NCBI RefSeq assembly: GCF_023078275.1
Contig: NC_062978.1
Location: forward strand, 21,041,883-21,105,882
DNA: 64,000 nt
From: Leguminivora glycinivorella
Taxonomy: Eukaryota > Arthropoda > Insecta > Lepidoptera > Tortricidae
Reading direction: 5' to 3'
Both the position numbers and the translations under genes were made by a program. This document shows positions 48,815-61,063 of this stretch, in pieces. The notes under the pieces are model-generated. The model saw only the letters and a program-made list of their open reading frames with translations, was not told where the DNA came from and did not search any database. The first letter of the stretch is position 1, and each line of letters opens with the position of its first letter.

Positions 48815-51335
48815 GTCTATTACTGCAAATACCGACTATGTGTAAATAGGCGATTTTGAGATAATGCGGTTTTAAAGTTTGAAGGCACGTTTTATATGAA
48901 AACATGAAGAAATGTACGTTATGTGTATGGCATTTTAAAACCTATATTTTTTTGTTTATTACTTTGTCGTATATATATTCAGAATGTATTTAGTTGACGA
49001 TAAAATACGATTTAATGAAACAGTCGAATACCTACTTAGTTGGTTTTTCCTGTAGAAATAAATGTTTGCATATTTCTCTTCTTTACACATATAACCCATT
49101 GTTTGTCTTAAATTAAGCTTCGTTTTTCATATGATGTTTTCGTGATTAGCAAGAAGTGCGTTGAGAACCTCCTCCGTTTTTTATAAATCGGTTAAAAATA
49201 CACTAACACAAACGGTTTAAGCTGAAGGAATCGAATTTAGTGTAATTTTATGTTTCATAACTTCGATGACCGTTACTAATTTCAGTGTTACATTTAAATC
49301 AAATCTTTTTTGCCACTTCACCGACTGGTAAATGCTCTCTTAGTTCTTCGAAAACGGACGAGAGAGTTGCATTTTATCGACGAAATCTTGTGGTTTGCAT
49401 TAGTGCAAGGTTATTTCATACTAATTTTAATTTGGTAACCTAAGCTGGTTGGCAAATAACCTTAAATTAACCTTTGAATTACGATAAATAATACAAATCG
49501 GTTCAGACATCTGTGAGTAATCGCATAACATGTATCGTTGATTTAACAACTCGAAGTGGAATTGGCCTACGAAACTAAATTCACTGCGCCAAAGTCACTG
49601 TATTGTAGACGTAGGTAGATGATATTCTTATTATTAATAAAATAGTAATAAAGTTATTAAACGTCATCTTCATCGCTGTTGATTCCCATACAGCGACATC
49701 TAGCATCTATTTTTAACGCCTTACCAGGTGAGCGTCGAATCGAGCCCTGCATACATTTACAATGAACGGTGAATCCGATTCGACGCGTCGCTAATGGACG
49801 TAGTTTTATAAGAAATTCAGAAGGCGGTTAAGTTCATGTCGAGATCTGGATGTAGCACAAGGCAAGGAAATCAATGCCACAAATTGAACTCCAGTTCAGT
49901 AGAACCACCTCAAACCTCGTAACGTATCATACCATATTTCTATCTCGGTCTAAAGCTCGATAAACAACTAGCTATCTCTGCGTTCCAGAAAATGGACTTA
50001 TGCAGACGTTTTGACAAAGGTATCATAACTAAATAGTACCATGAGTGCTTCCAATCACTTAATACCTAGTTAGTCAGGCAGTATTGTCAGCCGTGTTACG
50101 GATGTGTTTGTATCGAATTCCACCAGCGATGAAGATGTTGTTTAATAACTTTTTATCACTCTTGCGCAGTAAGTGTGCAATCGCACGCAGGCGTATCAGG
50201 AGTAAAAGAAAATACTTTTTCCCAAGGGAGTGTTTAAATTTGTATTTTGGACTACCATAAATACTTTTTTATCTTTTTATTGCAAGTGTGATGAAAAACA
50301 CTGCGTGTAACTGGGGGCGTAAGAATATTGCAAACATGATTGCTTTAAATCGCCCCAGAAACCTATGTGATTACCGTTACACATTACTTTTTCTTACTTG
50401 TTACTTCATCTACGCCTACATTTTAGTGACTTTGGCGTAAATGATTACTAGAAAACTTTAAATAAACTATTACTTCAGGTTATTGTGCGTACAAAAACTA
50501 TTTACCTATATTAAATGTAACAGTGTAGATAGTGAAATTTTGAACATAAATTATGGCGGACTTCGGATTGCTGAGACAGTGAACTAGTATGTAGTAAGTA
50601 CCTATGCATATTATGCTATTACCCAAAAACGCATTAACAGATTTGTAAAATTCTTTTTGTGATTTCAAGAGAATGCTATTGCGTTACTTCTTGTTAAATT
50701 TTACTGAAATCGGTTAAAGTATTTTGTGAAAAATCTCCAAAAACCGGTTGAAGAGGATTTTTTTCAAAAATTTTTTTTTGAGAATAATCCTTCAAAACCT
50801 CAAATAAAGTATTATTAATGGTTAGTAATGTTAAAAAACTTTTTATTACAAATGTACCACTTTAATTAACAGTGATAAGTGAAGTTTTGTAACATAAAAT
50901 TAGAGCAGCTATACTTCCTGCAGCTAAAACCGCCTATGTCATTGAGAATATTTAATATATTTTGAAATAAGTTCAAAACTTTTGTATATTTTTTCTTTTT
51001 TTGCAAATCATTAGTAAAGTGTATGAAAAGCAAAGCTTAATCAAAGGGAAACACTGCCTTACATGTATTAATAAAAGAAATATACACATTTTTATTTCTA
51101 CAGGAAAAACCAACTAAGTTTGCTACTATTTTTTTTAAATCGTAGTTTTATCGGCAATCAAACACAGCCTGGATAATTTTTACGATTAAGTATTAAACAA
51201 GACAATACGGGCTGTAGAATGCTGTATACAAATAGTAATTTTTTTCATGTTTTCATAAGAAATCGTACCTTCAAACATTAAAATCGCATTATCTCAAAAT
51301 CACTTTTTTGCACATAGTCGGTATTTGCAGTAAGG
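48815..51335. repeat. large diverged palindrome (about 2.5 kb)
   Basis: Left end blocks tactgcaaataccgactatg, ttttgagataatgcg, gaaggcacg, cttagttggtttttcctgta, aattttatgtt.ca.aactt are matched in order by the reverse complement of 50850-51335. Inner pairs: cgccaaagtcac (about 49589) with gtgactttggcg (about 50430), and aagttattaaac (about 49652) with gtttaataactt (about 50140). Arms exceed 700 bp but are strongly diverged. Confidence 0.75.
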
Positions 51336-51560
51336 GGACGCATTGGTCGGCACGAAATGTCCAGTATGTATATAAGGTTCTTGGTTTCTACCAAACCTTT
51401 AGCAACTATATCTCTACTAAAGTGATAACGAATGTCAATGTGTTTCGACCTATTGTGAAACACAGGGTTGGCCAATAACTTCAGAGCACCTTGAATATCA
51501 TTGTATATTCTAATCAATGAAATTTTATTTGTAATTTCATGGTATAATGATAAGTACCTA

Positions 51561-51944
51561 GTCCCAGTATTTAGTCCATCACTTTCATCAAAATAGACCA
51601 GTTCATTTTAGATTCCATTACTTAACTCTCAAATAGTCCATGCACCCTGGCGGGTGTTGCCTCTGCGTGTGTCCCATGATACGGGCAAGGGCAACATCCG
51701 CTCGGTGTACCCCTTACATTTCATTAAAGTGTCGAAAGGGCCTCTACGTGTTGGCTTCGGCCCCGCGCACGCCTCCCAAAGGTCCGGAACACCATTGTTC
51801 CGTGATGGGAAAGAAGTACCTAGCTTCTTTGATACATTTGAAATACTAATGAATTCCAACCCATAATATATCTTTATGGAATACACGCAATAGGCAAAGA
51901 AAAGAAACTTTGCCTACATATGCGAATAATACAGTCAACCAATT
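51561..51944. other. unclassified GC-richer block
   Basis: 51645-51830 (gggtgttgcctctgcgtgtg, then gggcctctacgtgttgg) reads like a retroelement piece. A minus-strand frame with GPKPTRRGPFDTLMKCKG is open but I do not recognise it. Confidence 0.35.
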
Positions 51945-52175
51945 GGAACCCTAGGCCACTGTAGAACTATGTCATACTGACGTTATAAATCAGATTGTAA
52001 GAAATCTCTTACTGTTTGTCATTTTGAAATCGTTGTAGAGTGGCCTAGGCCTCCAATTGGAAGTATTGGAACCTAGGCCACTCTACAACCATATCAAAAT
52101 GACAAGCAGTTAGAGATCTCTTACAGTCTCATTAATAACGTCACTATGACACAGTTCTACAGTGGCCTAGGGTTC
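51945..52175. repeat. fold-back element with about 110-bp arms
   Basis: The left end ggaaccctaggccactgtag and right end ctacagtggcctagggttc are complementary. The pairing continues through gtcatactgacgtta / taacgtcactatgac to a centre near 52060. Confidence 0.9.
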
Positions 52176-52176
52176 G

Positions 52177-52570
52177 CCTATGTCACTATCCATCCCTTAA
52201 ACTATCTCCACTAAAAATATCATGTCAATTCGTCGCCACGTTTTGCCGTGAAAGACGGACAAACAAACAGACACACACACTTTCCCATTTATAATATTAA
52301 GTATGGATTATTTTTATACATAATCAACCTTAAAGCAGAATGGATTTACCTAATTTTGAAGTTAAACTGTCGTTTAACTTCAAAATTAGGTAAATCCATT
52401 CTGCTCTAAGTTAAACTGTCGTTTAACTTCAAAATTAGGTAAATCCATTCTGCTTTAAGGTTGATTATGTATAAAAATAATCCATACTTAATATTATAAA
52501 TGGGAAAGTGTGTGTGTCTGTTTGTTTGTCCGTCTTTCACGGCAAAACGGGGCGACGAATTGACATGATA
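52177..52570. repeat. two Helitron-like ends in inverted arrangement around nested hairpins
   Basis: 52177-52311 and 52487-52570 are opposite-strand copies of the 6031-6205 family, both 3'-truncated. Between them, aatggatttacctaattttg, gttaaactgtcg and their complements form nested inverted and direct repeats, so 52250-52560 is almost one long palindrome. Confidence 0.82.
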
Positions 52571-52574
52571 TTTT

Positions 52575-52943
52575 TAGCAATGTATTTACTGAACTGTAAC
52601 AGCTTTATCGTGCTACTTCTACTAAATGTTTTCAGGGTATAGACTAGATAGACTTGTCCTGACATCTTTTATGTAGGGTTTTTAAGTTCTATGCACGACC
52701 TTGTAACTCACGAATAACAGTACGGGAGTAGAAAAAATACTTAACGGATTTATAAAAGAAAAATAATATAAATATAAAAAACTTTTTCTACTCCCGTACT
52801 GTTATTCGTGAGTTACAAGGTCGTGCATAGAACTTTAAAACCCTACATAAAAGATGTCAGGACAAGTCTATCTAGTTTATACCCTAAAACATTTAGTAGC
52901 AGTAGCACGATATAGCTGTTACAGTTCAGTAAATACATTGCTA
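52575..52943. repeat. fold-back element with about 165-bp arms
   Basis: tagcaatgtatttactgaac at the left pairs with the right end. The near-perfect pairing continues through ttctactcccgtactgttat to a loop at about 52742-52772. Confidence 0.92.
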
Positions 52944-53936
52944 CCAACTTAACAAACCAATTCGCAGAGTCGAGACTCCTTCGTTTTCTGCTGCGTTCAT
53001 TGGCGACGCGTCGAATCGCATTCAAATGTATGAGAACTCGATTCAACTCGGCTCGATTCGTCTTAGTGGCCAGGCTTCAAAGAACCATACCATAGACAGT
53101 TTTATTTTCATGTTTGCACTCAAACTGCATATAAAAAATGGTAGGCGGTCCACTAGATAACTAAGATGACTGAAAGTAGATATTTGTTGATTTATAATTT
53201 TCTTTCAAAATAAGTGCTTGGTCGTAGAAAAAGTATTGTATGCAACGGTGTTTAACTGAGTCAAAAAATGCTCGTGGCGTCTTTATTAACAATTTTCGGC
53301 TTCGCCTCAAATTGTTACCCACGCCACTCACCTTTTTTGACCTCTTTTAACCACCAGTTGCATAAAATACTATAATCAATCCTGTGTAAAGCATGGTATA
53401 TCATTACTTTTTTTTTTTTCAAAACGATTGCATTTTATGGCTAGGCAGTCTTGATCACGGGTTAGATACCGCTACCAGGATACAGTTAAGGGTGCTTTCA
53501 AGAAAAACTGTATCTAATAAATATATTAATTCAAGTTTCAATTAGGGCATAGATATTATTATCTAAATTTTTATGAGACTAGATTTTTTAAGACTAACTC
53601 ACTAAATTAATTATGATTTTTTTCTGTTGCACGTTTAAGAAAACCCGCGTCAAGCGCTGAATCTGTCGATCTTATTTGTAAAATTTGGACAGGGTCGAAT
53701 ACTGAAACTGGTAAATTGATATTACGTATATCCTGTACTACAATTTTCTCAGACTACATTTTTGGATTACCGTTTTGAAATAAAGTAAATGAGGGTATGA
53801 CAATTTTTTTTTCAGAAATTACCTAAACTTAAGTGAAAATTTCTTTGAAAATCTACATAACATCTTATTTTGGTAATAAATTAATCTGCATCATTTATTT
53901 AAATTGTTGTTATGCTTTAGTTATTAATGTTATATA
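52944..53936. other. non-coding DNA, no gene seen
   Basis: Nothing recognised. Confidence 0.45.
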
Positions 53937-54178
53937 TCACCCACGGCACACCTCGGACCCTGACGATCAATTATATGAAAGAGGCGCGTTCCTAGCACAC
54001 AGTCTAAGCTCGTGTAGGTGAACGCGTACTATGCTTGTATGAGTGAAATATGACAGGTCGACTGTTCGTGTTTTTGACAGGCGGTAACTGTGAGGTAACC
54101 GAGAGGGGGTGGGCGGCACTTTCAGCGGAGAGCGGGAGTGGCCATACTGTACGATAGTACTCTTTATTATACTGTGCC
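53937..54178 (-). repeat. interspersed repeat, inverted partner of 30943-31160
   Basis: aggcgcgttcctagcacaca, gctcgtgtaggtgaacgcg, gtttttgacaggcggtaac, gagagggggtgggcggcac and catactgtacgatagtactc match in reverse order. An open minus-strand frame is a by-product. Confidence 0.85.
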
Positions 54179-55143
54179 CACGGTATGATTAAACGCTCGC
54201 TTGCGATTTCACCATTTTTCACATGAAAGCCCTCTCAAATATTTATTATGATATGAATACTTTTAGTTCACAGATTTTGAAGGAAACTCGTGACAAGGAC
54301 TTAGATCAATGTAAACGAGCTTTTAACCTTTTCGTGTCCATGAGCGTTTACCACAAAATTTGCAAGTATAATCCATAGACAACGTACGAATATTGTTCCA
54401 TCAAGTTCTTGTATCGCGGTACCTACTCGCTTAATAATAGAGAGCACGAAAGATGAGGTATAAAACTGTTAAACATATAGGTTTAAAAACATTTTTTTTT
54501 TCACCCCATTTTTTTGTAACATAGGTATTTTTTACGCGATTCATACTCAGAAACGCAAGGCCCTTCGATTCTAATAGGAGAAAAAAACGTTCCAAGATTT
54601 CCATACATTTTTTAAACCTTCTATTCCGTTACCGCCATTGAAAATGTATAAGAAAATGGTAATAGAATGGGGAAAAACCTTGGGACACTTTTATCATGAT
54701 CTAGATCACAGAGGTCTTCGTGCCTGTACCTACGTGACTGTAACTAGGGTACCAGTGACAATTTAGACATTATTCTAGGTAATAAAAAGAAAAAGAGAAA
54801 AAGAAAACATTGTGCGATGTGGGCATCGAATAAATAAGAATCAGTCTGGTTTTTAGTTTTTATACAGCAATTAGGTTTGTAAAAGGTTTTAATTTCATTG
54901 AAATGAGTACGAAGTATCAATCAAAAATTAATTAATTCAACCCAAAAGTTGACATAGTTAATTTTGTCTCAGCACCGAGTTGTGCAAGTCATAATTAAAA
55001 GTACTTATACATTTTGGATATTGCTTAATAATTAAGCCTTTGAAACCACGGTAGAAGAAGGAAAAATGTTTCTAAATTGTATTATTTCTTTTCTTTTGAG
55101 ACTTCGAGAAACACAATGTTTCATAAATGAAAATGAAACCAGC
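54179..55143. other. non-coding DNA, no gene seen
   Basis: Nothing recognised. Confidence 0.45.
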
Positions 55144-55262
55144 CAGGCAAAGCATGGTCGCGCGATAAATGACACAACATCAGGCCGTCCCTATCGAACT
55201 TACATAGTGCGATAGGGACGGTCTGATATTTTATCATTTATTGCGCGACCATGCTTGCCTGC
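55144..55262. repeat. fold-back element, family F copy 3
   Basis: caggcaaagcatggtcgcgc at the left, gcgcgaccatgcttgcctg at the right, and inner gtccctatcg / cgatagggac. Same family as 8437-8559. Confidence 0.9.
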
Positions 55263-55566
55263 CAGATCTTCAATGCAAGGTGGATATAATATAATAGAAA
55301 GAGCAAAACCAGTCTGAAGAGGCTACAACATATTATGTTCAATGTCAAAGAGTATTTACTTAAAGTAAAATCCATAATCCTACGGACCAAATTGACAAGT
55401 AAGTGTGAACGAATGTTGCCACAGTTTGGCCAGTGTCGTTCTTATCGATATTAAAATTATTATTACGCATCGTAGATTTAAGGTGCACCCAGACGGGACA
55501 ATGAAATTGGCAATTTGATCGGCTAATCAATAATCAATATACCATTTTTTTCTGTGATTTCGACAG
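55263..55566. other. non-coding DNA, no gene seen
   Basis: Nothing recognised. Confidence 0.4.
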
Positions 55567-55753
55567 ATCAGAAGGTCTGTAGATCGCTAATTAGAGATAT
55601 TTTTTTTATTTCGAAGCAGCAATAATATTATTCGAAAATTATATAGATATTTATGATATACTTGCCACAGCGTAACAGATAATTTATTATTGTCAGACAT
55701 GGTATTTTATTTTTTAACTACAGGCTCGGAAACCTTTTTATGTTTTAAAACTA

Positions 55754-56259
55754 GTGGGTAAAAATGCATGGTATCCATCCACTGCCTCGAAGATACATAG
55801 AACAAACCAAAATGTATACCTCTTATTTGAAACTAATATACTTATTCTTGATTTAAACTTGTCTGTTGTATGTACTTTACAACTTGTCGATATTGTTATC
55901 GACATATACCCTTCCCTATTTGAATTTTTCTGTTCCTGGTATCATTTTACCTGTCAGTCATTTGTCAATTTAGTCCGTAGGATTATGAATTTTACTTTAG
56001 GCATGCATATATACGTATTGGTATTATGTATGGCGTTCAGGTTATAAAGAAATTACGATCAGTTTCAAGAAGCTGGAACATTCTTAATCCAATTTTAGGA
56101 AAAAAATATAATGTTTCATGGATTTTGATTATTTTATCTCGTAATTGGCATCAGGGATTAGGGCTAAAAGAGTTCCTAGTCGAGTTCTACAATACCCATG
56201 GGAGAAAAGAAGGCGAAGTAATATCGCTTCTCGACCTGTTGGCTAACATCGAAGTTTAA
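55754..56259 (+). pseudogene. unrecognised membrane-protein-like frames, possible chemoreceptor remnant
   Basis: Two overlapping frames (55754-56047 and 56026-56259), joined only by a frame change. The first has hydrophobic segments (LILDLNLSVVCTLQLVDIVI, then MHIYVLVLCMAF). The second starts IKKLRSVSRSWNIL and ends at a stop. A long hydrophobic stretch followed by an IKKLR-type loop resembles insect gustatory receptors, but no diagnostic motif is present. An identical pair sits at 61251-61756. It could equally be transposon debris. Confidence 0.25.
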
Positions 56260-57159
56260 GTATCTTAATCCGTCACCGCACGGAATATATCGACCCTACA
56301 AACTATTGCAGGTGACCAAATAACCCGCAAAATATTCGTAGTTGTACGTTCCTCAGTTTTCGCACAATTCTCCGTAGCGTCATTTGCCGGGAAGCAGTAG
56401 ATTGTCATCGTAGTAATTCAAAAGGTACGTTTGGTACCGAGGCAACTATTCATCATTTGTCATAGAATATAAATGCGGTTTTCAAGCAGAGAGCAACTTC
56501 CATCCTGGATTATAATTTTACATTTTTTATTAAGCGGGTAAAAGGTAAAATGTTGAAGGTAGATTAGGTTAAGAGTCTGTAGCAAGCCCGTAAGAATATT
56601 ACCTTTTTTATTGGAAAGAAGTGAAGCATTTGACTGCAATCTGACATGATGGAAAGTGCTGATTAAGTCTAGAATGAAGCATAGATAGTCATAGAGGAGT
56701 TGACTCTTGATTAAAATCGATCCTAGTTATAGTTGGCTGGAAATAGTTGTGCAGGAAGTGAATCCAACTCCTTATTCGTTGCCGTTCGCATGATAAAGCT
56801 GGCTACAAGTCATATAGTGGGAATCAGCTGCCCTGTGTCGAGATAGTCCATTGACTATCAGCAGTGCAACTTGTCAAAAATCGTGAGGGTTGAACTTTGT
56901 CAAAAATCCTTTATATCTTGTTCCCAATTGTGATGAAAATAGAGAAGCTGTGACTATCTGCGAACTTCTAGTCTTTGTAATGACGTAAACCACGACAATG
57001 TCGACTAGCGCCGGCCAATAAGGATGTGTCCGACGCTCGTTAAGCGGCAATTACTATAGGCTAATCGGCCCAACACGACTCTGGCGCATGGCATGCTAGC
57101 AATGTGACGAAGACATGTACTCGTAACATAAGAGTTTTAAATGATTCACGGTTAGTTTC

Positions 57160-57630
57160 ATAAGACTTATATTGACCGGGATAAAAACCGTAATTACTTA
57201 TATTATTTTTATTGAGGTCCCGATATTTCGACGCAGTTGCAATAGTTGCATGCATTATGATCACGGGAAACTGAAGACGGCGGTTGGATGTCAAAGTTGC
57301 GTAGACAGCGCCCGATCTACCCTCATTTGCGCGCGTCGGCTGCGTTCACTCTCAGCTTTACCACTGATCGCGTTCACACTCGTTGGGTCTGTCCAAACAC
57401 ACTACACTCACCGTGTCACTACGTTTGCTTAACTCTGATCGCACTGGTTTTTTACACAAAATTATCACTGGATTCCATACATTTGATAATTTAAAGCCAT
57501 CTTCACGATTGAAATTTTGTCTTCAATTTCCCGTGATCGTGATGCATGCAACTGCGTCGAAATATCGGGACCTCAAAAAAAAACAAAAAGGTAATCACGG
57601 TTTATATCCCGGTCAATATTAAGTCTTATG
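57160..57630. repeat. fold-back element inside the duplication
   Basis: The left arm ataagacttatattgaccgg and gaggtcccgatatttcgacg, with complementary right arm, and a middle of about 220 bp. The same structure is at 62657-63126. Open frames on both strands here are its by-products. Confidence 0.85.
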
Positions 57631-57780
57631 TAACGTGACATAAATCCGGGCGTCACAAACAGTAGGCAGACGAAACTGCTCAAGTTTCTTTGTAATTTAA
57701 GGGATTGAAAATCCGTGTGGTTACACTGGCGACGGGTTATTAAGAATCGGGAATAGAAGTTACACATGCAATGATGCCAT

Positions 57781-57895
57781 GACATGATGAAGCGACAGGC
57801 TGGAAACTTGTTACTAACTTACTACTTGTTACTAATGTCACAATTTCATTTTCTTTCAATCACTTAATTGCTAAGATTGGCACTACCACTTATAA
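57781..57895 (+). repeat. family H (non-LTR 3' UTR) fragment
   Basis: gcgacaggctggaaacttgt, aatgtcacaatttcattttc and ttgctaagattggcact resemble 42700-42775. The copy is diverged. Confidence 0.5.
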
Positions 57896-58314
57896 TGCGA
57901 GTATATTAAATATGTATATTGTGTGTAAATAAAAATTTTGCAGGTAAGAGGAAGAAGACGAAACATGCATTATTAAAGATGAAGAAGAAGTTTTATCTAC
58001 AATCGAAATCATGTTTGCCGTCTTCATTATCTAGAACGCGCCTCCAGTTAGCACAAGAGTTTTATTCACTTTCATTTGTTTATAATATCTGCACATACTC
58101 GTATTAACCTAGGTACATAGCCAAATACACAAACTGGCACGAATAGATATGTATTTAGGTAACGAACGAATTAATGAAGTTATTAGGGTGGATCAAAAAA
58201 ACACTTTTTTTGGAATTAGCAAACCTAATAGTTATCAATCAATGACCCTTAGTCTATAAAGTCTTTGTGCAAAATTTCAGCCTTGTAAACCAACATCTTC
58301 AGCCCCCGCATTAG

Positions 58315-58675
58315 GTTTGAAATTTTGAAAATCTCAAACAGGCCTGAAAATTCAACTTTCAGATAAAAAAAAATCGGCAGTATTATGTTCAATTGCTCAG
58401 TATACATTATTGATACATATTATTACAATAAACTGCCAAAAGTTGCGAAAATAACGTTAAAAATCGCCAATTTTCAGTATTTTAGCGGCTGTTTCGGCAA
58501 ATGTACTGAAACTAGGCAAACTTTGGCGATTTTTGATGCTATTTTCGCAACTTTTGGTAGTTTCTTATAATTATATGTATCAATAATATATACTAAACAT
58601 AATACAGCCGAGATTTTTTTATCTGAAAGTTGAATTTTCAGGTTTGTATGAGATTTTCAAAATTTCAAACCTAAT
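58315..58675. repeat. long hairpin flanked by a 12-bp direct repeat
   Basis: gtttgaaattttgaaaatct at the left pairs with the right end. Inner arms ctgaaaattcaactttcaga and gttgcgaaaata also pair. cccccgcattag lies at 58303-58314 and 58676-58687, a possible target duplication. The second copy is cut by the window end. Confidence 0.8.
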
Positions 58676-58687
58676 CCCCCGCATTAG

Positions 58688-61063
58688 AAACTGAACAAAC
58701 AATACAGTCTGTAGCAACTACACACAACACGCAATTATTCAATCAGTAGCTTTCGCATTAAATAAATCTCGAAGATCAATGACTAATGAGTACATACTTC
58801 GAAAAAGATCACTCATGGTTCACGCACCAAACTAAATCACGGAAGGTTCATTATGAACGCTCGATTCAACAAAATATGACATATATCATTTGAATTTCAA
58901 CAGATGTGGGTACAAGTTATCGTCAACATGGGGATCAGTAGGTAATTCAAATGGGGGGGGGGCGATTTTTGAGTCTCACGCGTTCGAAATCAGAAAATTG
59001 TCACTGAAAATAATAAGCAAGTCACCGTTTTCAACCGGTATTTTAGTTACAAAATCCCGTAAATCCCAAAAATCGCCACCCGATGTTGAAACCAAGAGAC
59101 CAGTGCGCGAACATTGCGAGTGTTGTGTGTCGTGCGGTGGACAAGAAACATAGAAGAAATACGGGTACCTAGATCAATTTTATTTGTCAGTTCAGTTCAG
59201 TTTTTAAAATTAAATGGCTTCAGTCCATTGGGACTATTTCGCCAGTGTCAAGGTGATGTGAGCTAATATTAGTAATTTTTGTACGGTAAGTACGACATTG
59301 TACGGTGACTTAGCACTTGTAAATTGATAGCTAGATTTTACAAGAGCACGTGGACTACCGGCCGTTTACGACAAAAAAGAGGCTAAACGCGTTTCGAGAA
59401 CAATTCTTCATCAGCTTCTCACTACACCATTAGTTTACTGCATAATACGCTATCAATATTACACTTTAAACAACATTAATGAGTAAAAGAAAAATAAATT
59501 ATTCACGACACGAAACCGCTATGATGGCGTCCCAACCGGAAGTCCTTTTATTTGTCTACTACACCGAACTTTTATAAAAACGAACATCGGGTAGTTTGGT
59601 GTTGTTTACATCTCCATTGACACTTTGCTTCGACGTTAATCTTCCGCGACCACGGCTAGTGAAACCTGGCCGAGACGTTGGATAAAAGGTAAAAATGTTA
59701 TTTTACCGCGTTCGACCTGAGTCTTTAAAAAAAATGCTCACGTAGGTAAACCAATCGCTCACATCACAGGATTGTCAACCTCCTAAGCTCCTTGACGTAC
59801 AATCATGTCACTTGAATTCCAACTTCTATGTAATTGATATTTGACACAATGAAATGTAATGTAACCACTGACATGTAATTTACTTTTACCAATAAAAAAT
59901 ATGAATATGAATATGAATATGATTGTACCGTTACGCTCACACACAAACCCGGTGTATCAATAATAGCGTTCACCTTAATTATCTTTAATCCATGTCCACA
60001 ATAGTACAAGTTTATTAATACAGACCCCCATATCCGTCAAGTACATATTTATGTAACGTCGAGGTCTTCATCGGACATATGTAATTAATACTCAAGTGAA
60101 CACTTATTTATATGTTATTGAAATAAATTATAACAACTTCATGTCAATAACATAGTTCTAACTTAGGTAGTTCTTACAATACGTGATACAGTTCCTAAAA
60201 AGCGAACGCACCTAGCAAGACTGTTGAAAGTAGAATGAACTCTGGTCATTATCGGGCCCATTCTCCTTAGAGTGCGTACAGCAACGCCACAGATGGAAGC
60301 GTTTCGCAGCAATTTTCGTCGAGTATTTCAGTAATTTGATCCCCCGTCATTATATGACCAGGACGTGACACGGCCATCCTACGAGTAACACGTACTCGTG
60401 TTCACTTGAAAAAACAAAAACACTATTGCAGTATCATCATCGTTCAGTCAATCCTGTTGGTATTTAAAATACTAAAAATAAATGAGCAGCACCATTGCAA
60501 AATGTGAGTTATTGTAATTAAAAAAAATATGGACAAAATTTATGCAGTACAAAATCTTACTCAAACATTATTTAAATTTTCATCACGTTTCACAATCACA
60601 ATCATTAATGCTATACCTAGTCATAAAATGTTTAGGTTATAATATTAAATGTTTGCATTTACCCTGATGTCGGAAACATTATATATTAGGTACCTAATAA
60701 GGTACTGGTACATAAGAAGACCCGTTTTCTTATGATTTCACACTTTCAAATTGTTTAGTTTTATAAGTGTGTAGGAGTTTCAATAATGTTTTCACGTTCA
60801 TTAGTACATAATTTTAAACAAAACTACAAGTTTAAATTTAAAATGAAAAAAAAAAAACTTTCATTCGACACAAACGCTTTTTGGAAACAGAATATACAGA
60901 AAGATACCGGATTACTTAATAATGGGCATTTTCAATAAAATGTGGTACTTACTGTTGGCTGTTATTAAGGCGTTATTTCAACTGACAACAACCAAACGGT
61001 GGTTACGAACATTTTGAAACAATGTAAGTCGCCTTATACACGTGAAATAAAATAGTTGTATTT
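58688..61063. other. non-coding DNA, no gene seen
   Basis: It contains a G run (58950-58959), a short (GAATAT)n-like stretch in complement near 59897 and several unrecognised frames. Nothing else supported. Confidence 0.45.

Larger units (their letters stand above)
46596..51384. mobile_element. 4.8-kb insertion with 25-bp inverted ends, class unknown
   Basis: The ends ccaagaatcttatatacata and (other strand) ccaagaaccttatatacata belong to a 25-bp inverted repeat with one mismatch (46596-46620, 51360-51384). They are flanked by tttcta on both sides (46590-46595, 51385-51390). Removing it rejoins the Copia frame at VETK. No transposase recognised inside. It contains a repeat shared with 7806-8010 and a large diverged palindrome. 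Confidence 0.7.
46466..51560 (-). mobile_element. Copia (Ty1/copia) retrotransposon fragment split by an insertion
   Basis: The pol C-terminus is in two parts: 51560-51385 (RNase H region, YNDIQGALKLLANPVFHNRS, KHIDIRYHF, KGLVE) and 46595-46466 (VETKYLSTAEMPADLLTKGL, then decay). Between them lies a 4.8-kb insertion. KHIDIRYHF followed about 20 residues later by PADLLTK is diagnostic of Ty1/copia. Reverse transcriptase and upstream parts are absent. Confidence 0.85.
55567..61063 (+). repeat. direct duplication, unit 1 (5497 bp)
   Basis: From 55567 (atcagaaggtctgtagatcg) the sequence is repeated from 61064 onward with a constant offset of 5497, dropping to 5496 after one A is lost in the A run at 57576-57584. 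At least 2.9 kb is essentially identical. The remainder of the unit (58505-61063) would recur beyond the window end if the duplication is complete. Confidence 0.9.

Noticed and set aside
57061..57432. Overlapping frames on both strands in the duplicated unit
   Set aside because: They sit in and around a fold-back element, and none has a domain or splice signals.
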